Counted from the first letter of the stretch, positions 20,954 through 32,302 are shown. The stretch: 64,000 bases of DNA from Bettongia penicillata ogilbyi (GCA_023548195.1 JAJHZJ010000121.1:4467680-4531679), one strand, 5' to 3'. Translations and numbers: made by a program. Notes: a model not told the origin generated them from the letters alone.

Positions 20954-23387
20954 TTTTCACCACCACCTCCCTAGTCTTCCCTTCCTTCATTCAACCCCCC
21001 TCTTTTTTACTCCCCTTTACCCTAACTACTTCTTCCCCCCTTTTAGCTTCCCCTCCCCTTTCTTCCCCCTTCCTGTCCTACTGCCTATAGAGCTAGTTAG
21101 ATTTGTATACTTAATTAGGTTTATTTTTCCCTCCTTGAACCAAATCAGATGAGAGTATCTCTCAAACAATGCTCATCTCCCTCCCTTCTTTCCCTCTATT
21201 ATAATATAATTTTGTGCTTCTTCTTGTGATGCAATTTATCCTTTTATGCTTACTCCTTTTTACATCTCCTGTTACAGTTCCTTCTTATGCTTGAATCACA
21301 TTTTTATCATCAGATTATTTACTTTATACACGTTCCCTCTATCTATGTATTTCCCTTTTATACTTCATAATAGATGTACAGTTATCAAGATTAACAAGTA
21401 TCATTTTCACTTATAGAAACATAAACAGTTTGCTCAAAATGAGTAACAAGTTTTTCTTTTTCCCTGTTTGCCTTTTCATGTCTCTCTTGAGACTTGCGTT
21501 TGAAGATCGGATTTTCTATTTAGTTCTGTTTTTTTTCCCAGGAATGTCTGGAAATCCCTTATTTCATTGAATGTCCATCTCCTTGCCTGAAATGTTGTAC
21601 TAAATTTTGCTGGGTAATTGATCATTGGCTGTAGTCCCAGCTCCTTCGCCTTATGGGATATCAGATTCCAATTCCTTTGATCTTTTAATGTAGAAGCTAC
21701 AAGGTCCCGTGTGATCCTGACTGTAGCTCCTCAATATTTGAACGGTTTCTCACTGGCTGCCTATAGTGTTTTCTCCTTCACTAGATATTTCTGGAATTTG
21801 GCAACAATATTTCTTGGTGTTTTTAGTTTGGGATCCCTTTTGAGAGGTGAACGGTGGATTCTTTGATGACTATTTTGCCTTCTGGATCTAGCACTTCTGG
21901 GCAGTTTTCCTTGATGATTTCTTGGAAGATATTGTCCAGACTCTTATCTTCACTATGGCTTTCTGATAGGCCAATAATTCTAAAATTTTCTCTCCTGGAT
22001 CTATTTTTCAAGCCAGTTGTTTTTCCAATTAGATATTTTACATTTTTCTTCTATCTTTTCATTTTTAGATTTTCTTTGACTGATTCTTGATGTTTCAGAG
22101 AGTCATTAGTTTCTATTTGTCTAATTCTAATTTTTCATCAAATTGCTTTCTTAAGTTAACTTTTGCATCTTCTTTTCCATCTGTCCAATTTTTCCTTTTT
22201 AGGAATTATTTTCTCCAGTAAGTTTTTATACTTCCTTTTCCATTTGTTTAATTTTCCTTTTTAAAGAGCTGTTCTCTTCAGTGAATTGTTTTTTCATACT
22301 TTGAAAATCATTTGCAATTTTTTATTTTATTTCCTTCTTCAGTTGTTCTAAGAGTGCTCTCTGTGCATGCGAGCAGTTCATGGTTCCTTCCGAAGTTTCA
22401 GATGGCTGTACAATCTCAATACTGACCTCTTTGGTATTCATGTTTTGTTCCTTGCTCCCTTAGAAAGATTCTATGTTCTTTTCCCTCCTCTTTTGCTTCT
22501 TCATGATGGTGATGTTTTGTGTGTTTGGCCTCTGGTTCTTTCAGTTAGAAGCTGGAGAACTTGTTGAGCTGCTAGTATGAGAAAGCTTTGGCAGGTGCCT
22601 TTGGTTTTCCTTTTGTGTTTTCCAGCTTAGCCCTGGGGCTAGCTTGTTAAGTGTAGGGAAAGGGTGGTTTGGTGAAGGGAGATCTCCTCAGCTGAGCTAG
22701 GGAAAAGTCAAGCTCAGTTCACACCTGAGTCCTAGTGCAAGTTTCCACTCCCCTGGGGCTCCTCTCCTTCTGGTTAGCCTCCACCACAGTAAGAGGAATC
22801 CCCCTTAGCTATTTTCCAAGCCTCAGGTGTTATGAGTCTGTTTGCCCCTTCAGCTGTCCCACTGATCCAGGATTTTTCTGGGGAAATATTTTATGTTTCT
22901 TTTGAGGTCAGTAAGGGGAGGGGAAGAGAGCATTTATTGATCACTCTGCCACTTTGACTCCCAGAAGATCAAGTAGGTGACTTACAGACATTTAATCTGT
23001 AGGCTGAAAGTCTCGGGAGCCACTGTAGCTGTAGGTGATATCAGGGCTCAGTGGCTGTCACTCACTAAGCTCCTCTGGTCTCCTGCTCTGGGCTTCCACT
23101 CTGCCTTTCTGCCATGCTGCTACTGCCTGAGGCCACCCTGGGGGTTTTCTGCTTGGCCACGCTGCTGTGGGACATGCTGCACTGTGTGCTGTCGGCTCAC
23201 CCCCATTGAACAGATCCTTCCTGTCGATTTTCCAGTCTGTCCTGGTCTGTGAATCTGCCACAGTCTGTCTCCTATTGGATTATGCACCTCCAAATTTGGT
23301 CAGATTCTCTATTTATAGGTATCTGAAAGAGTTTGTCTAAGAGCTTAGGTGAGTAGTTGCTCTCACTCCGTCATCTTGACTCCACCT
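20954..23387 (-). mobile_element. Half-L1 copy B, inserted inside copy A
   Basis: A second ORF1-bearing element of a different subfamily sits in the 5' UTR of copy A. On the minus strand it begins at 23387 with a typical L1 5' start (plus-strand 'gtcatcttgactccacc'). A second start-like 'actttgactccc' lies near 22951. It carries ORF1 (22504 to about 21435) and a C/T-rich 3' UTR ending at 'cttttcaccaccacc' (plus strand). The flanks 'ggctcaattccc' (20942-20953) and 'gactcaaattccc' (23388-23400) are a probable target duplication. No ORF2. Confidence 0.78.
21435..22504 (-). pseudogene. L1 ORF1 pseudogene, copy B
   Basis: ATG at 22504-22502 gives MKKQKRREKNIESF followed by a stop. The RRM-like centre is readable at 22011-21823 (NRSRRENFRIIGLSES, then IIKENCPEVL), equivalent to the L1 ORF1p RRM. 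The C-terminal part is degraded. It is more diverged from copies A and C than they are from each other. Confidence 0.85.
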
Positions 23388-23715
23388 GACTCAAATTCCC
23401 CAGGGACTTTATGCAGAGGTCTCCCAGGGCTGCCACTCAAGGTTGAGATTCAGATCAGCCATTCAATTACCCCAGGAGCTCTAGGAGGAGGGCTCTAAAA
23501 ATGAAAACTGCCACTGCTGGGGGTCCAGACCAAGCTCCCCTCTCTTGGGTGAAGGGGTCCTCCCACTGACCTTTGAAGCTGTTTATGGGTTGAGCAGTCT
23601 GGGAAATGGTGCTGCTGGTGGCTCCCTGAAGTCTGCTCAGGGTACTGTCTGTCATGTCAGGCTATGCCCTTACTTCCTGGGCTGCACAGTGTGTGCTTCA
23701 TGCTTCCTGCCAACA
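23388..23715 (-). mobile_element. Half-L1 copy A, remaining 5' UTR
   Basis: 'ggagggctctaaaaatgaaa', 'cccactgacctttgaagctg' and 'gctccctgaagtctgctcag' match the copy C 5' UTR at 44570-44750. The 14-mer 'gagattcagatcag' occurs at 20924-20937 and again at 23445-23458, so the 5' UTR of A carries a short tandem duplication across the insertion point. 5' truncated near 23715. Confidence 0.8.
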
Positions 23716-23835
23716 TTTCATTTTATAGAATAGTTTTACAAGTTAAATCAATACAGATTAAGAAATATAGACTAACTGCCCAAGGTTCCATGGGTAGTTG
23801 GTCAGAGGTAGGATTTGAACACAGTGCCAGGACTA
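23716..23835 (-). repeat. MIR-like repeat, right part of a split copy
   Basis: 'taactgcccaaggttccatg' and 'gaggtaggatttgaacacag' continue the reversed MIR begun at 18745. Confidence 0.75.
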
Positions 23836-23939
23836 GATTAAAAAAAAACAAAGAAATTAAGAGTTGAATTTTTTTTGTGATCTAGATAAAACTTTGCATC
23901 AAAGTGGGGTTGGAGCATCTGAATTGTCATGTAAATATA

Positions 23940-24185
23940 TTTTGTTTATTTCAGTCTTTCAGCCTTCCTCATGTTGTCTCTCTGGGTTGCCTGTCTTCTG
24001 ATTATCCAAAAATCAAGTGTCTTTCAAGGTTCAGGTCAAGTAAATCCTCTCCATGAAATCTTCCCTGATAACCTCATCTTCTGAATTTCAAAGGCCTTTT
24101 GTTCCATAGTTTAGTATTCAATGATAATACTGGCATATTATATTATGTGCTTTAGCTTTATCAATTTGTTTTTGTCTTGAGACAG
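23940..24185 (+). repeat. L2 3' region
   Basis: 'tttcaaggttcaggtcaagt' and 'catgaaatcttccctgataa' are typical L2 3' text. Confidence 0.7.
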
Positions 24186-24221
24186 TTATGCTAATTATAT
24201 AGGATTCCTTTTTTTTTTTTT

Positions 24222-24332
24222 GCTGTGCAGAGAAAAGAGTAGTGGATTTGGAGTCAGAGGAAGTGAGTTCTAATTCTGTCACCACTACTTATTATCTGTG
24301 TGCCCCTGGGCAAATTGTTTAACTTCTCTGGG
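24222..24332 (+). repeat. SINE-C, 5' part
   Basis: 'ggatttggagtcagaggaag', 'gagttctaattctgtcacca' and 'tgcccctgggcaaattgttt'. Interrupted at 24333 by an LTR and resumes at 24828. Confidence 0.8.
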
Positions 24333-24822
24333 TGTAATGCCAAGGTGATAGTCACAGCACCAATGACAGCTATGAATTTGCCAGCACAGTTCTGAATTGC
24401 AAAATATAACAAACTCTCCACATGGAAGATGGAACCAAAACATTTATTCAAACACCAGAAAGCCAAATCCATCATAGCAACAAAGAAATCCTTCATGGTA
24501 ACTAAGAAATCTATACACATTATCAGGCCATCCCACAAACAGGTTCCCCTAAGTGAAATGCCCTTATCTCACTCATAGCCAGCTGTTGGCCTCCTCTGTC
24601 CTTCCCAGCTCTGAATAGTCTGATCAACTTCCTCTCAGCTCTGCTCCAGCTCCACCTCTTCCTGTTCCACCCTTCCTGCTTCACCCCTTCCTGCTCCACC
24701 CATTCAGCAAGTTCCTTCCTTCACATGTGACTTAGGCTTCCATGTGATTTAAGCAGGTCACATGTGTCTATTAATGGATGGGAAAGATCTTCAAATTAAG
24801 AAAAAAATACATTTATAATACA
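24333..24822 (-). mobile_element. Solo LTR, 490 bp, with 5-bp target duplication
   Basis: Starts TG ('tgtaatgcc') and ends CA ('tataataca'), flanked on both sides by 'ctggg' (24328-24332 and 24823-24827). On the minus strand an AATAAA signal lies near 24440. A short purine-rich series of 'gcaggaaggg'-like units lies upstream of it. No internal retroviral genes are present, so it is probably a solo LTR left by recombination. The 5-bp duplication fits class III (ERVL-type) elements but is not decisive. Confidence 0.85.
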
Positions 24823-24922
24823 CTGGGCTAGAGTTTCTTCCTGTGTAAAGTGAAAAGGTTGGACTTAATTACTGATTACTTCACTTAGGATCTAAATCTA
24901 TGATAGTATGATCCAGTAAACA
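24823..24922 (+). repeat. SINE-C, 3' part
   Basis: 'ctgtgtaaagtgaaaaggtt', 'ggacttaattactgattact' and 'gatctaaatctatgatagta' complete the SINE begun at 24222. Confidence 0.8.
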
Positions 24923-26345
24923 CATTCTAGGACTAATATGCATTTTTCACTTGATCATCTCTAAGAAGCAATCCAACTCTGTTTCTGGACTGGAGTTACT
25001 GTGTTATGTTGTTCAATTGGATCTCATTTTAAGCAACACATGGAGTAGACCTGAAAAGTTGCTTGTAAATTGAATTTTTGTAACGAATCATTAATTCAAA
25101 TGCTCTTGGCTAAAGAATAGTGGAGAGAGGGAAAAGGAAAGAAGAAAGAGTTCTTATTTACAGAAACTAAGTGGGAATATGTTAGTAAAGTGAATAATCT
25201 TTTGTCAATGAGTATAACATTTTGATTTTTTGTGTATTGAACATTTTAAGCAGCAGGACACATTTAGATATGTTATAAGTATATTTCTGTATATGTATCC
25301 ATACACACACAAACAATTATCTCTGTAATTGTATTCTAGAAGGTATACATTATCTAATACACTGTTTCCTATGTATACAGATACTATATTTTTTATTTAG
25401 GAAACACAGTTGTAAAGCCTTCTCTGATTTTTAGTGTGATAAACCAAAATGTCATAGAATTTCCTCAGAATCCTCTGAAAATAACTGACTCTCATATGGT
25501 TTGGTTTTAATATGGGCATGAAATCTCCTGATCAGCCTTTCTGGCAGAGTAGACAGGTATTAATTATCCATTTTTTTTCCAACTGATCAAGAAGGCTGTG
25601 CTTTCACACTCTAGCTGAATGAGGAGCTTAGCTAAGGATAGAATAAAATAGGTGGTGAGGGAGACAGTTGACTTTAGTTTTAATAGGGTACTAAACATTC
25701 TTTCAGAATCAATATTATAACATTAATATGTATTATATTGATGTAATATTGATGACAATCAATATTATATTAAAGCAGTATGGTTTACTTGGAAATTCCC
25801 TTTCTCACTAAGTCAGATGGGATTGTTAGTATGGAAATCAGCAGGCAGATACCTAAAAATAAAGATTTATAACAGACTGTAATCTCTCCATACTATGAAT
25901 TGTTATAGTGGTTTCCTGAATAATAAATATATTGTCTGAGGTAAGCTGTTCATAATACTTTCATAAATATGCTGGTTATATACATAGACTATTTTATTAT
26001 GGAAATCTGCTTTCAAATTAACTTCAGTTTTTGAAAATGGGCTGAGGACTATACTAGACCTTCATTGGCTACAGTAAGATAATTATATCTTTGGGGCACT
26101 GCAGGATACTGAGAAAAGAGGGGCTCTTTTTTCCCAAGGTAAAAATTAGCTAATGATAACAACTCTCTCTTGAGTATTATTTTGGCTAAAATTGTAAGTC
26201 TAGTATGTGAAGAAAAGTTTGCCCCTCCCTCACGGCAGAGTTGCTGTTTTAAATTACTGAGCTGTAGTTTCAGATGAGAAACACGAGGAAAATTTAACCC
26301 TGTTCATGCCACACACTACTGCCCTTCAAGGGTCCTTTGCTGAAC
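24923..26345. other. Unassigned sequence
   Basis: No gene or interspersed repeat recognised in 1.4 kb. AT-rich; an imperfect palindromic AT patch lies near 25725-25775. Confidence 0.5.
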
Positions 26346-26445
26346 GTGTTACATGTGAAAGTACTGTGCTAGACTCTACAATGGGAGTGGAGGTGAAAAT
26401 AAATATAATTCTTAAATCTGTGGAGTTTATAATCTAGTTGGAATC
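26346..26445 (-). repeat. L2-type tail fragment
   Basis: 'gtactgtgctagactctaca' and 'gtggagtttataatctagtt' match reversed LINE 3' sequence. Confidence 0.55.
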
Positions 26446-26504
26446 ATTGAGATTATTTAAATTATTTTGAAGAATTTTGGAGATTGATTTAGTTACACAT
26501 GGAA

Positions 26505-26685
26505 AGGGAAAGACAAAGCAACAAAAAATGATTATGAATTTGAAAAACAAGACTCTTGAGGAAAGATTTTGGATGAATCTCAAGACAAGGCACAAAGATA
26601 CAATAATATTTTTCAAATATGTGTTGGGTTGTCACAAAGAAGATGGTGCCAGCTTTCTGTTTGGGACAGAACAGATGAAAAGGGA
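26505..26685 (+). repeat. CR1/L3 3' fragment
   Basis: 'ttcaaatatgtgttgggttg' and 'ttctgtttgggacagaacag' match the CR1 3' region in sense direction, the opposite of the copy at 15285. Confidence 0.6.
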
Positions 26686-27110
26686 TATTATTGTTCCATG
26701 AGAAATTATGAAATGGACAATTTCAGAAGGAACTGGGAAGATTTATAAATTGATGCAGAACAAAGTAAATGGAACAAAGAGAACAATTTAGACAATGATA
26801 ACATCATTATAGAGAAAAATTGCTTTGAAAGGCTTTAGAGCTCTGATCAATGCAATAATAAACCGTAAGTCCAAAAGCATGAAGATCAAACACATCATTC
26901 ACCTCCTGACAGAAAGGTGGTGAACTTGAAATGGAGGAAAAGACCTATGTTTCTAGACATGGCTAATGTGGGATTTTGTTTTACTGGATCCCATAGATAC
27001 TGAGGGAATTTTTTCTTTATTTATTCAATGGGGTGTACTGGGAAGGTCAGACTAATTTTTTTTTTTAACAATTATTACTTGAAAATAAAAAATTAAAAGG
27101 ATAACATATA
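26686..27110 (+). mobile_element. L1 ORF2 end and 3' UTR fragment
   Basis: 'attatgaaatggacaatttc', 'aaattgatgcagaacaaagt', 'ctctgatcaatgcaataata' and 'acatggctaatgtgggattt' match the 3' end of marsupial L1. It ends in an A-rich tail ('gaaaataaaaaattaaaa'). Non-coding. Confidence 0.8.
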
Positions 27111-27739
27111 TTTCATTTTTACTGAAAAAAGCTATTGCATCTCAAAGGAAATATTCTAAAATAACTATATTACAAAGGTGGTACACAGGTCTAGAAAATA
27201 TGACCAGGAGGGCTGGAAATGCCAATATACCGTCCCATTCCATGTATTGATAATGGAAACTTCCAAGAATGAATCAGTTATTTAAAGCATTCATTAATGT
27301 CACTCTGTAACATGCACTTCAGTGTTCCAATTTTCTTTTATTAGTGTGATATTCTCTCCATCTGGGCTAATCTAAGTCCTTCCCCATCTGAAATTGATGG
27401 TTTCTTGAATTGATATGACTCTCCAATTCCATCCTAGAGACCAGTCTTCTAGTGAAGAACTTCTCTGAACTCAGCTCAACTGGATCTTGAATCACAGTTC
27501 TTCAGATGGTCCTTTCCAAGGACCTACTTTCCAGCTCAGTAGGTCCCAGCACAGCTGGGATTTTATTGACACAGTCTTTGAAAACTATAGCTGTTACTAC
27601 CTTGTCATGATGAGTCATTGGAGCAGGACTTTAGGGGAAGACTCTGGGATATATTTTATAAAATCAGTTTACTAAAGTTGAGTTGTCATCATAAAAATCA
27701 AACAATCACAGCCAGCAACTCTCTAATTGTGAATGAAAT
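27111..27739. other. Unassigned sequence
   Basis: Nothing recognised. Confidence 0.5.
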
Positions 27740-27905
27740 TTGAGGCAGTTGAGGAGTAGTTGAAAGACCCTTGCATTGGAGTCTTTGAGGCCTGGCTTTA
27801 TCATTTACTGTATCTGAGTTCACATTTCTTTGAATCTCATATTTCCCATTTGTAAAGTGATACTTGTGCTACCTACCTTACAGGGGCTTATGTAATGATT
27901 AAATA
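27740..27905 (+). repeat. SINE-B fragment
   Basis: 'gacccttgcattggagtctt', 'gtatctgagttcacattt' and 'cttgtgctacctaccttaca'. Confidence 0.7.
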
Positions 27906-27907
27906 GT

Positions 27908-28130
27908 TAATAGACAAAACCTTTATTAAGTGCTTACTGTGTGCTTGCCACTGTTCTAAATGTTGGTGATACAATAAAAGCAAGCAAGACTGTTCTAATG
28001 GGGATAGACCACACATAAAGGGGATCTGGAAAGATGGTTAGGGGTGGGAAGGGAGAAGAAAGGGCACCCAGAGGAGTGATGCCGCAGGTGAGGAGAACTC
28101 TAGAGTTTAGGCATGAAGGAGTGGAGTGCT
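27908..28130 (-). repeat. L2 3' end
   Basis: 'accttta...aagtgcttactgtgtgc' and 'ttctaaatgttggtgataca' match the reversed L2 tail; the text after 28015 is weaker. Confidence 0.65.
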
Positions 28131-28139
28131 TTCTAAAAT

Positions 28140-28530
28140 GGTGGCCTCACTGATCACCAACATAAAGAGATCCTACAAGGAAAACTCACAGAAATATTAT
28201 AGTCAAATTTCAAAACCCCCAGATCAAGGACAAAATATTATGAGCAACAAAAAAAAGACAATTTACATATGACAGTAATGCAATTAGAATCACACAAGAC
28301 CTAGCACTGATGACGCTAATAGACTGCAGGTCTTGGAACACTATATACCGAAAAATAAAAGAATTTGACCTCCAACCAAAAGTATCATACCCAGCAAAGC
28401 TAAGCATAATTCTGAAAAAAAAATACAGACATTTGATCAACTGTCAGACTTTTGGGACTTTGTTAAAAAACAAAACAAAATCCTGAACTCAATAGATGAT
28501 TTGACATATGAGTCAAGAGAAATATAAGGT
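28140..28530 (+). pseudogene. L1 ORF1 C-terminal fragment, copy D
   Basis: 'cctccaaccaaaagtatcat' and 'cccagcaaagctaagcataa' correspond to the (L)QP(R)I-(S/T)YPAKLS(I) region of L1 ORF1p. No open frame spans it. Confidence 0.75.
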
Positions 28531-29212
28531 ATAAGGGACTAAATAAGGATAGAATACTTATGTTTTATGTATGGAAAATGTAAAACCTTTGTTTAAGATG
28601 GTTACTAGTAATTAGCATATAAGAAAGATTGGGGTAGACCTGCATATGATATGACTTCAAAAACTAAAACTCTTCAAGGACAGCTAAAAAAATAATTATG
28701 CTATACAAATGAGGTTCAAGAGAAAGAACCTATACAGAGGAATTAGATGGGGATGAGCAGGGGAGCTGTTAGTTCTGGAAAACTACTTTCATCAGAAATG
28801 GGTTTAAGAGGGAGAAAGTACATATACATCTGGAAGAGTATAAAAGTCTTCTATATTTAGAAAAATAACTCTTAAGAGGATAGGAAGTGGGGAGAGGATA
28901 AAAGAGGGATTTTTAGATGGGAGGGTGGAAGAATAGTTTAAAAAGGGGATATAGAAGGGTGTTTAGATTTAGGGGAATGAGAAGACAAGGGAGGGAGTTT
29001 TAGAGGGGAGGGGGATGGAATAGGTTAAATAGGTATACAAACGGGATGTTTTGATTTGGGGGAATGGAAAGATGGGGAGGGATTACTGGAGTCGGGATAA
29101 GTTAAGTTATAGGAGGGTAAGGTAGCAGGTAAAGTAAAGGAGTTAGGAGAGATAGGAAAAAAGAGATGTGCACAAACATAAAAACATGATTAGGAATAGA
29201 ATAACTTAGGGA

Positions 29213-29335
29213 AAGTATATGTTTATATATTATATATATGTATGTCTCTATGTATATGTGCATGTTTACATGTGTGTGTATATATATGTGTGTATATATA
29301 TGTATATATGCATATATACATATATATGTACACAC
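29213..29335. repeat. TA/TG-rich simple repeat
   Basis: Alternating tata, tatg and tgtg units inside the copy D 3' UTR. Confidence 0.93.
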
Positions 29336-29451
29336 TCAATCATAGTCTTAGGGTAGGGCGGAGGAAGAAGTGAGAAAAAAGAATAAAATAAAAGTGCACA
29401 GCAGAGAACAAAACATACAGTGAAGCAAAGAAAAAATGGACAGTTTTCAAC

Positions 29452-29518
29452 ATAATGCACAGTATTTAATATATAGGCTTTCTTTATAATGCACAGTATT
29501 TAATATATAGGCTTTCTT
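29452..29518. repeat. Tandem duplication of 33 bp
   Basis: The unit 'ataatgcacagtatttaata' and its continuation to 'ggctttctt' occurs twice, 34 bp apart, with no mismatch. Confidence 0.97.
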
Positions 29519-29869
29519 GAAAAGATATTGTTAAATATTCTGAATCCTCTCCTACATTCTGCTGTACACATGACATGGTTTTTCTTTTCTTATTTTCTTT
29601 TTAAATTTAATATTTAAGTTTATATTTCTTTTCTAATATATTTGTTTCAGTATTTGTCTAATTTTTTTTTAAATGATAAAAGAAAAAAATGAAATAAAAT
29701 GGTAGTTCCAGGGACCACCCAGGAGCAAGAGCCCCAGTGTGGAATGTTCTCAGAATGACAATATGGCAAACAAGAAGGAGGAGGATTCTGGACAGAGTCC
29801 AGGCATGACTGAAGAAATAGGAGCATAAATTCTTCTAAAACTGTAAAATGCTATAGGAGAGGTACAATT

Positions 29870-30008
29870 GCCACCCTTTTTCTCCACCTCTTCCTTCTCT
29901 CCTTCTTTTAATTCGTCCTTTTCCTTTCCCCAAGCATTGTGTTAAGCACTGGACATAGTGACTGGCATATAGTAGTTGCTTATTAAATATTTATTATCTG
30001 ACTGAATT
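29870..30008 (+). repeat. L2/L3-type 3' tail
   Basis: 'cattgtgttaagcactggac', 'tggcatatagtagttgctta' and 'ttaaatatttatt'. Confidence 0.7.
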
Positions 30009-30149
30009 TCTCCTCCATTATCATCATCATATCACCTCATTTTTATTATCTCTCTTGTGATCCTGTGCCTCTTACTTCCTTTGTCAAGCTGATATCCTGG
30101 GTTGTTATGTCTGTAGATCAAGGCACAAACTAAAGGCATGTGTGTGTGT

Positions 30150-30340
30150 CTGCCAATGTATTTTATTTTACATTTTTTATTTAGCATTTTATTTTTCCCA
30201 AGTTACATGTAAAACCAATTTTAACATTTGTTTTTACAACTTTGACTTACAAATTCTTTCCCTTTCCTCCCTCTCCATTTCCACCCCTCCTCACTGAGAA
30301 GGCAAGTCATTTGATATAGATCCTATGTGTTAGATTACAT
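30150..30340 (-). mobile_element. L1 3' end
   Basis: 'cccaagttacatgtaaaacc', 'ttttaacatttgtttttaca', 'actgagaaggcaagtcattt' and 'gatatagatcctatg' match the reversed marsupial L1 3' terminus. Confidence 0.8.
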
Positions 30341-30345
30341 CCTCT

Positions 30346-30580
30346 TGCAGCTAGATGGTGCAGTGAATGGGAACTGAACCTTGAGTGTGGAGAATACCTA
30401 AATTCAGTCCACAGATACTTATCTGTGCAAGTCAATTAACCTCTTGTTTGCCTCAGTTTCCTAATCTATCAAATAGAGGTAAGAATAGCAGGAGGGTTGT
30501 TGTGAGCATCAAGTGCCAAGCGCTTAACACAACGCCTGGCACGCAATAAGTTCCATATAACTGTTAGCTGTTACTGTTTT
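30346..30580 (+). repeat. SINE-B
   Basis: 'gcagctagatggtgcagtga', 'gcctcagtttcctaatctat', 'gttgttgtgagcatcaagtg', 'actgttagctgttactgt'. Confidence 0.88.
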
Positions 30581-30589
30581 TGTTACCAT

Positions 30590-31905
30590 TGCAAAGCCAA
30601 TGTAATGTAAGGGATATTTGTTTTATCCATAGTTTTGAATTATCCATGCTTTCTCCCATGCCCTTAATTATTCATGCCTGGTTGACCGACAGCTAATTGC
30701 AGCTAGAAAAATAGACTCTGGAATACTAATGATGATAATAATATCTTACATCGGTATGGCATTTTTTTTGTTTGCAATTTAAGAATTGCTTTCCCACATG
30801 TTATGTCACTGAATGTTGTGAAATCTTAGAGAAAGATCCTTAGATTTTTATGTTTCACCGTGGATGTCCAACATGGCCAGCAAATCACTTGGCATTATCC
30901 AGCATGCCAGTAATTATTTCTCATTTGAGAGACTTTGTCTTGGTTATTCTTGGGCAGCAGGCATAGGCATTCCTTCCACAGCATAAACTGTTGGAGCAGT
31001 GTAAGCTTCTATCAATTCCTTTCCACTTCATCCAGCATTACACCTCGTGACATTCTGTCCTTGGTGATATACAGCAGCTCTTTGCTTCTGACCTCTGGCC
31101 CTGCTTTTATGTCGGCTGCACACAGGGATTTCAGGGAGCTCATATGCATGCAGAACATGAGCTGGGGCTCCGTAACAACCTCTGTCGCTGCCTGATAAAT
31201 AGTTAATTGCCTCTTAGATTGTCTTTTGTTCCAAAGATCTAGCGTTTTCAAGAGAGGCCTGAGGAGGAAGGGGGTATGGCGTATAGAGATTTTTTTTTTT
31301 GTAACACATATTAAGTTTCCAAATCTCATGAGTAGAGAGTGATGCTCTCTAGCATTTGCACATGGAGCCTGAAACACATTTTAAATGTTACACTTGAGTT
31401 TCTTACCAAACTATATATAACATTTACCTCTCAGAAATCCCACTGGCGGTACTCCTGGTAGTCAGTTAATAGCGTTTAGGCTGTGCCTCTATATGAGAAA
31501 CCAGATGAAAATTGCAGTCAATCATTCATGTGTTTTCTCTATATGAAAATGATTTTTCCCCTTCTTTTCTGAGTGATTGGTATTTTGTAGTCATACTCTT
31601 ACACAGTCTCTCAACATTTATTATACAAGGCTATCAAAATTTAACATATTTGTTGTCCTATGTCTGTTCTTCTGAAATAATAAACATATCATTAACAGTG
31701 ACATTAGCTGAAATACTATCAGGACACAGTAAGATAGTATATCACACTAATCCTTACTGGCATGCCTTAAGAGGGACTCTGGTGATACAGACAGTGTGAC
31801 AGAGATTCATCATTGGTCAATTCCGTGAGGGTATCCCCATGCCCCAAGTCCTGCACTGCTCTAAAAATAAGGGAATGGAAACATGTGTCTTCCCTGAGAA
31901 GGAAT
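30590..31905. other. Repeat-poor stretch, 1.3 kb
   Basis: No SINE, LINE or DNA transposon could be recognised, in contrast with its neighbours. It contains several TAATTA/TAATTG-type homeodomain-like cores (for example near 30666, 30692 and 31200). The minus-strand open frame 31377-31012 (121 codons) has no recognisable domain, no clear splice pattern and no signal. It could be a conserved non-coding element; the sequence alone does not show this. Confidence 0.35.
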
Positions 31906-31911
31906 ACACAT

Positions 31912-32150
31912 GGTAGCAGCTCGGTGATGTAGTGAATAGACTTCTGGGCCTGTGGTAATGAAGATCTGAGTTCAAACCTGGCCTCAGACCCTTACTTGTT
32001 GTGTAACCCTGGGCAAGTCACTTACCATTTGCCTGTCTCAGTTTCCTTAACTACAAAATGGGGATATAATAAAAGCACCTACCTTGCAGGTCAAATGAGA
32101 AAATTGTAGTGTTTAGCCTGGCACATAGTACATGCTATATAAATGCTTTC
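31912..32150 (+). repeat. SINE-B
   Basis: 'gcagctcggtgatgtagtga', 'gagttcaaacctggcctcag', 'gtaaccctgggcaagtcact', 'ataaaagcacctaccttgca'. Confidence 0.92.
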
Positions 32151-32195
32151 CCCTTCCCCCACAGAATAAGAGATTTGGGCATGGTACAAAATGGA

Positions 32196-32302
32196 AGGAT
32201 CATAGGATTCATAGATCAAGAGCTGGAAGGAACCTTAGAGATCAAGTAGTATAACACTGTCATTTTACAGTTGAGAAACTGAGGCCCAGGGGGGTTAAGT
32301 GT
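32196..32302 (-). repeat. MIR-like SINE, left part
   Basis: 'agctggaaggaaccttagag' and 'gttgagaaactgaggcccag'. Text resembling its continuation ('caagtgacttacaaaataag') lies after 32440. Confidence 0.75.

Larger units (their letters stand above)
28140..29700 (+). mobile_element. Half-L1 (HAL1-like) copy D, plus strand
   Basis: Begins inside ORF1 ('atcctacaaggaaaactcac'). ORF1 C-terminal text is readable to about 28520, followed at once by a purine-rich 3' UTR with repeated 'ggatagg' and 'gggagggag'-like blocks. It runs to an A-rich end near 29670-29700. 5' truncated, no ORF2. Its orientation is opposite to copies A, B and C. Confidence 0.7.

Noticed and set aside
20923..23458. 14-mer 'gagattcagatcag' as the target duplication of half-L1 B
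   Set aside because: The 12-mer 'ggctcaattccc'/'gactcaaattccc' fits the element borders better, and the 14-mer then falls inside copy A on both sides as a tandem repeat. The alternative is not excluded.
31012..31377. 121-codon minus-strand frame as a coding exon
   Set aside because: No recognisable family, no convincing splice sites, no hydrophobic or charged pattern of note.
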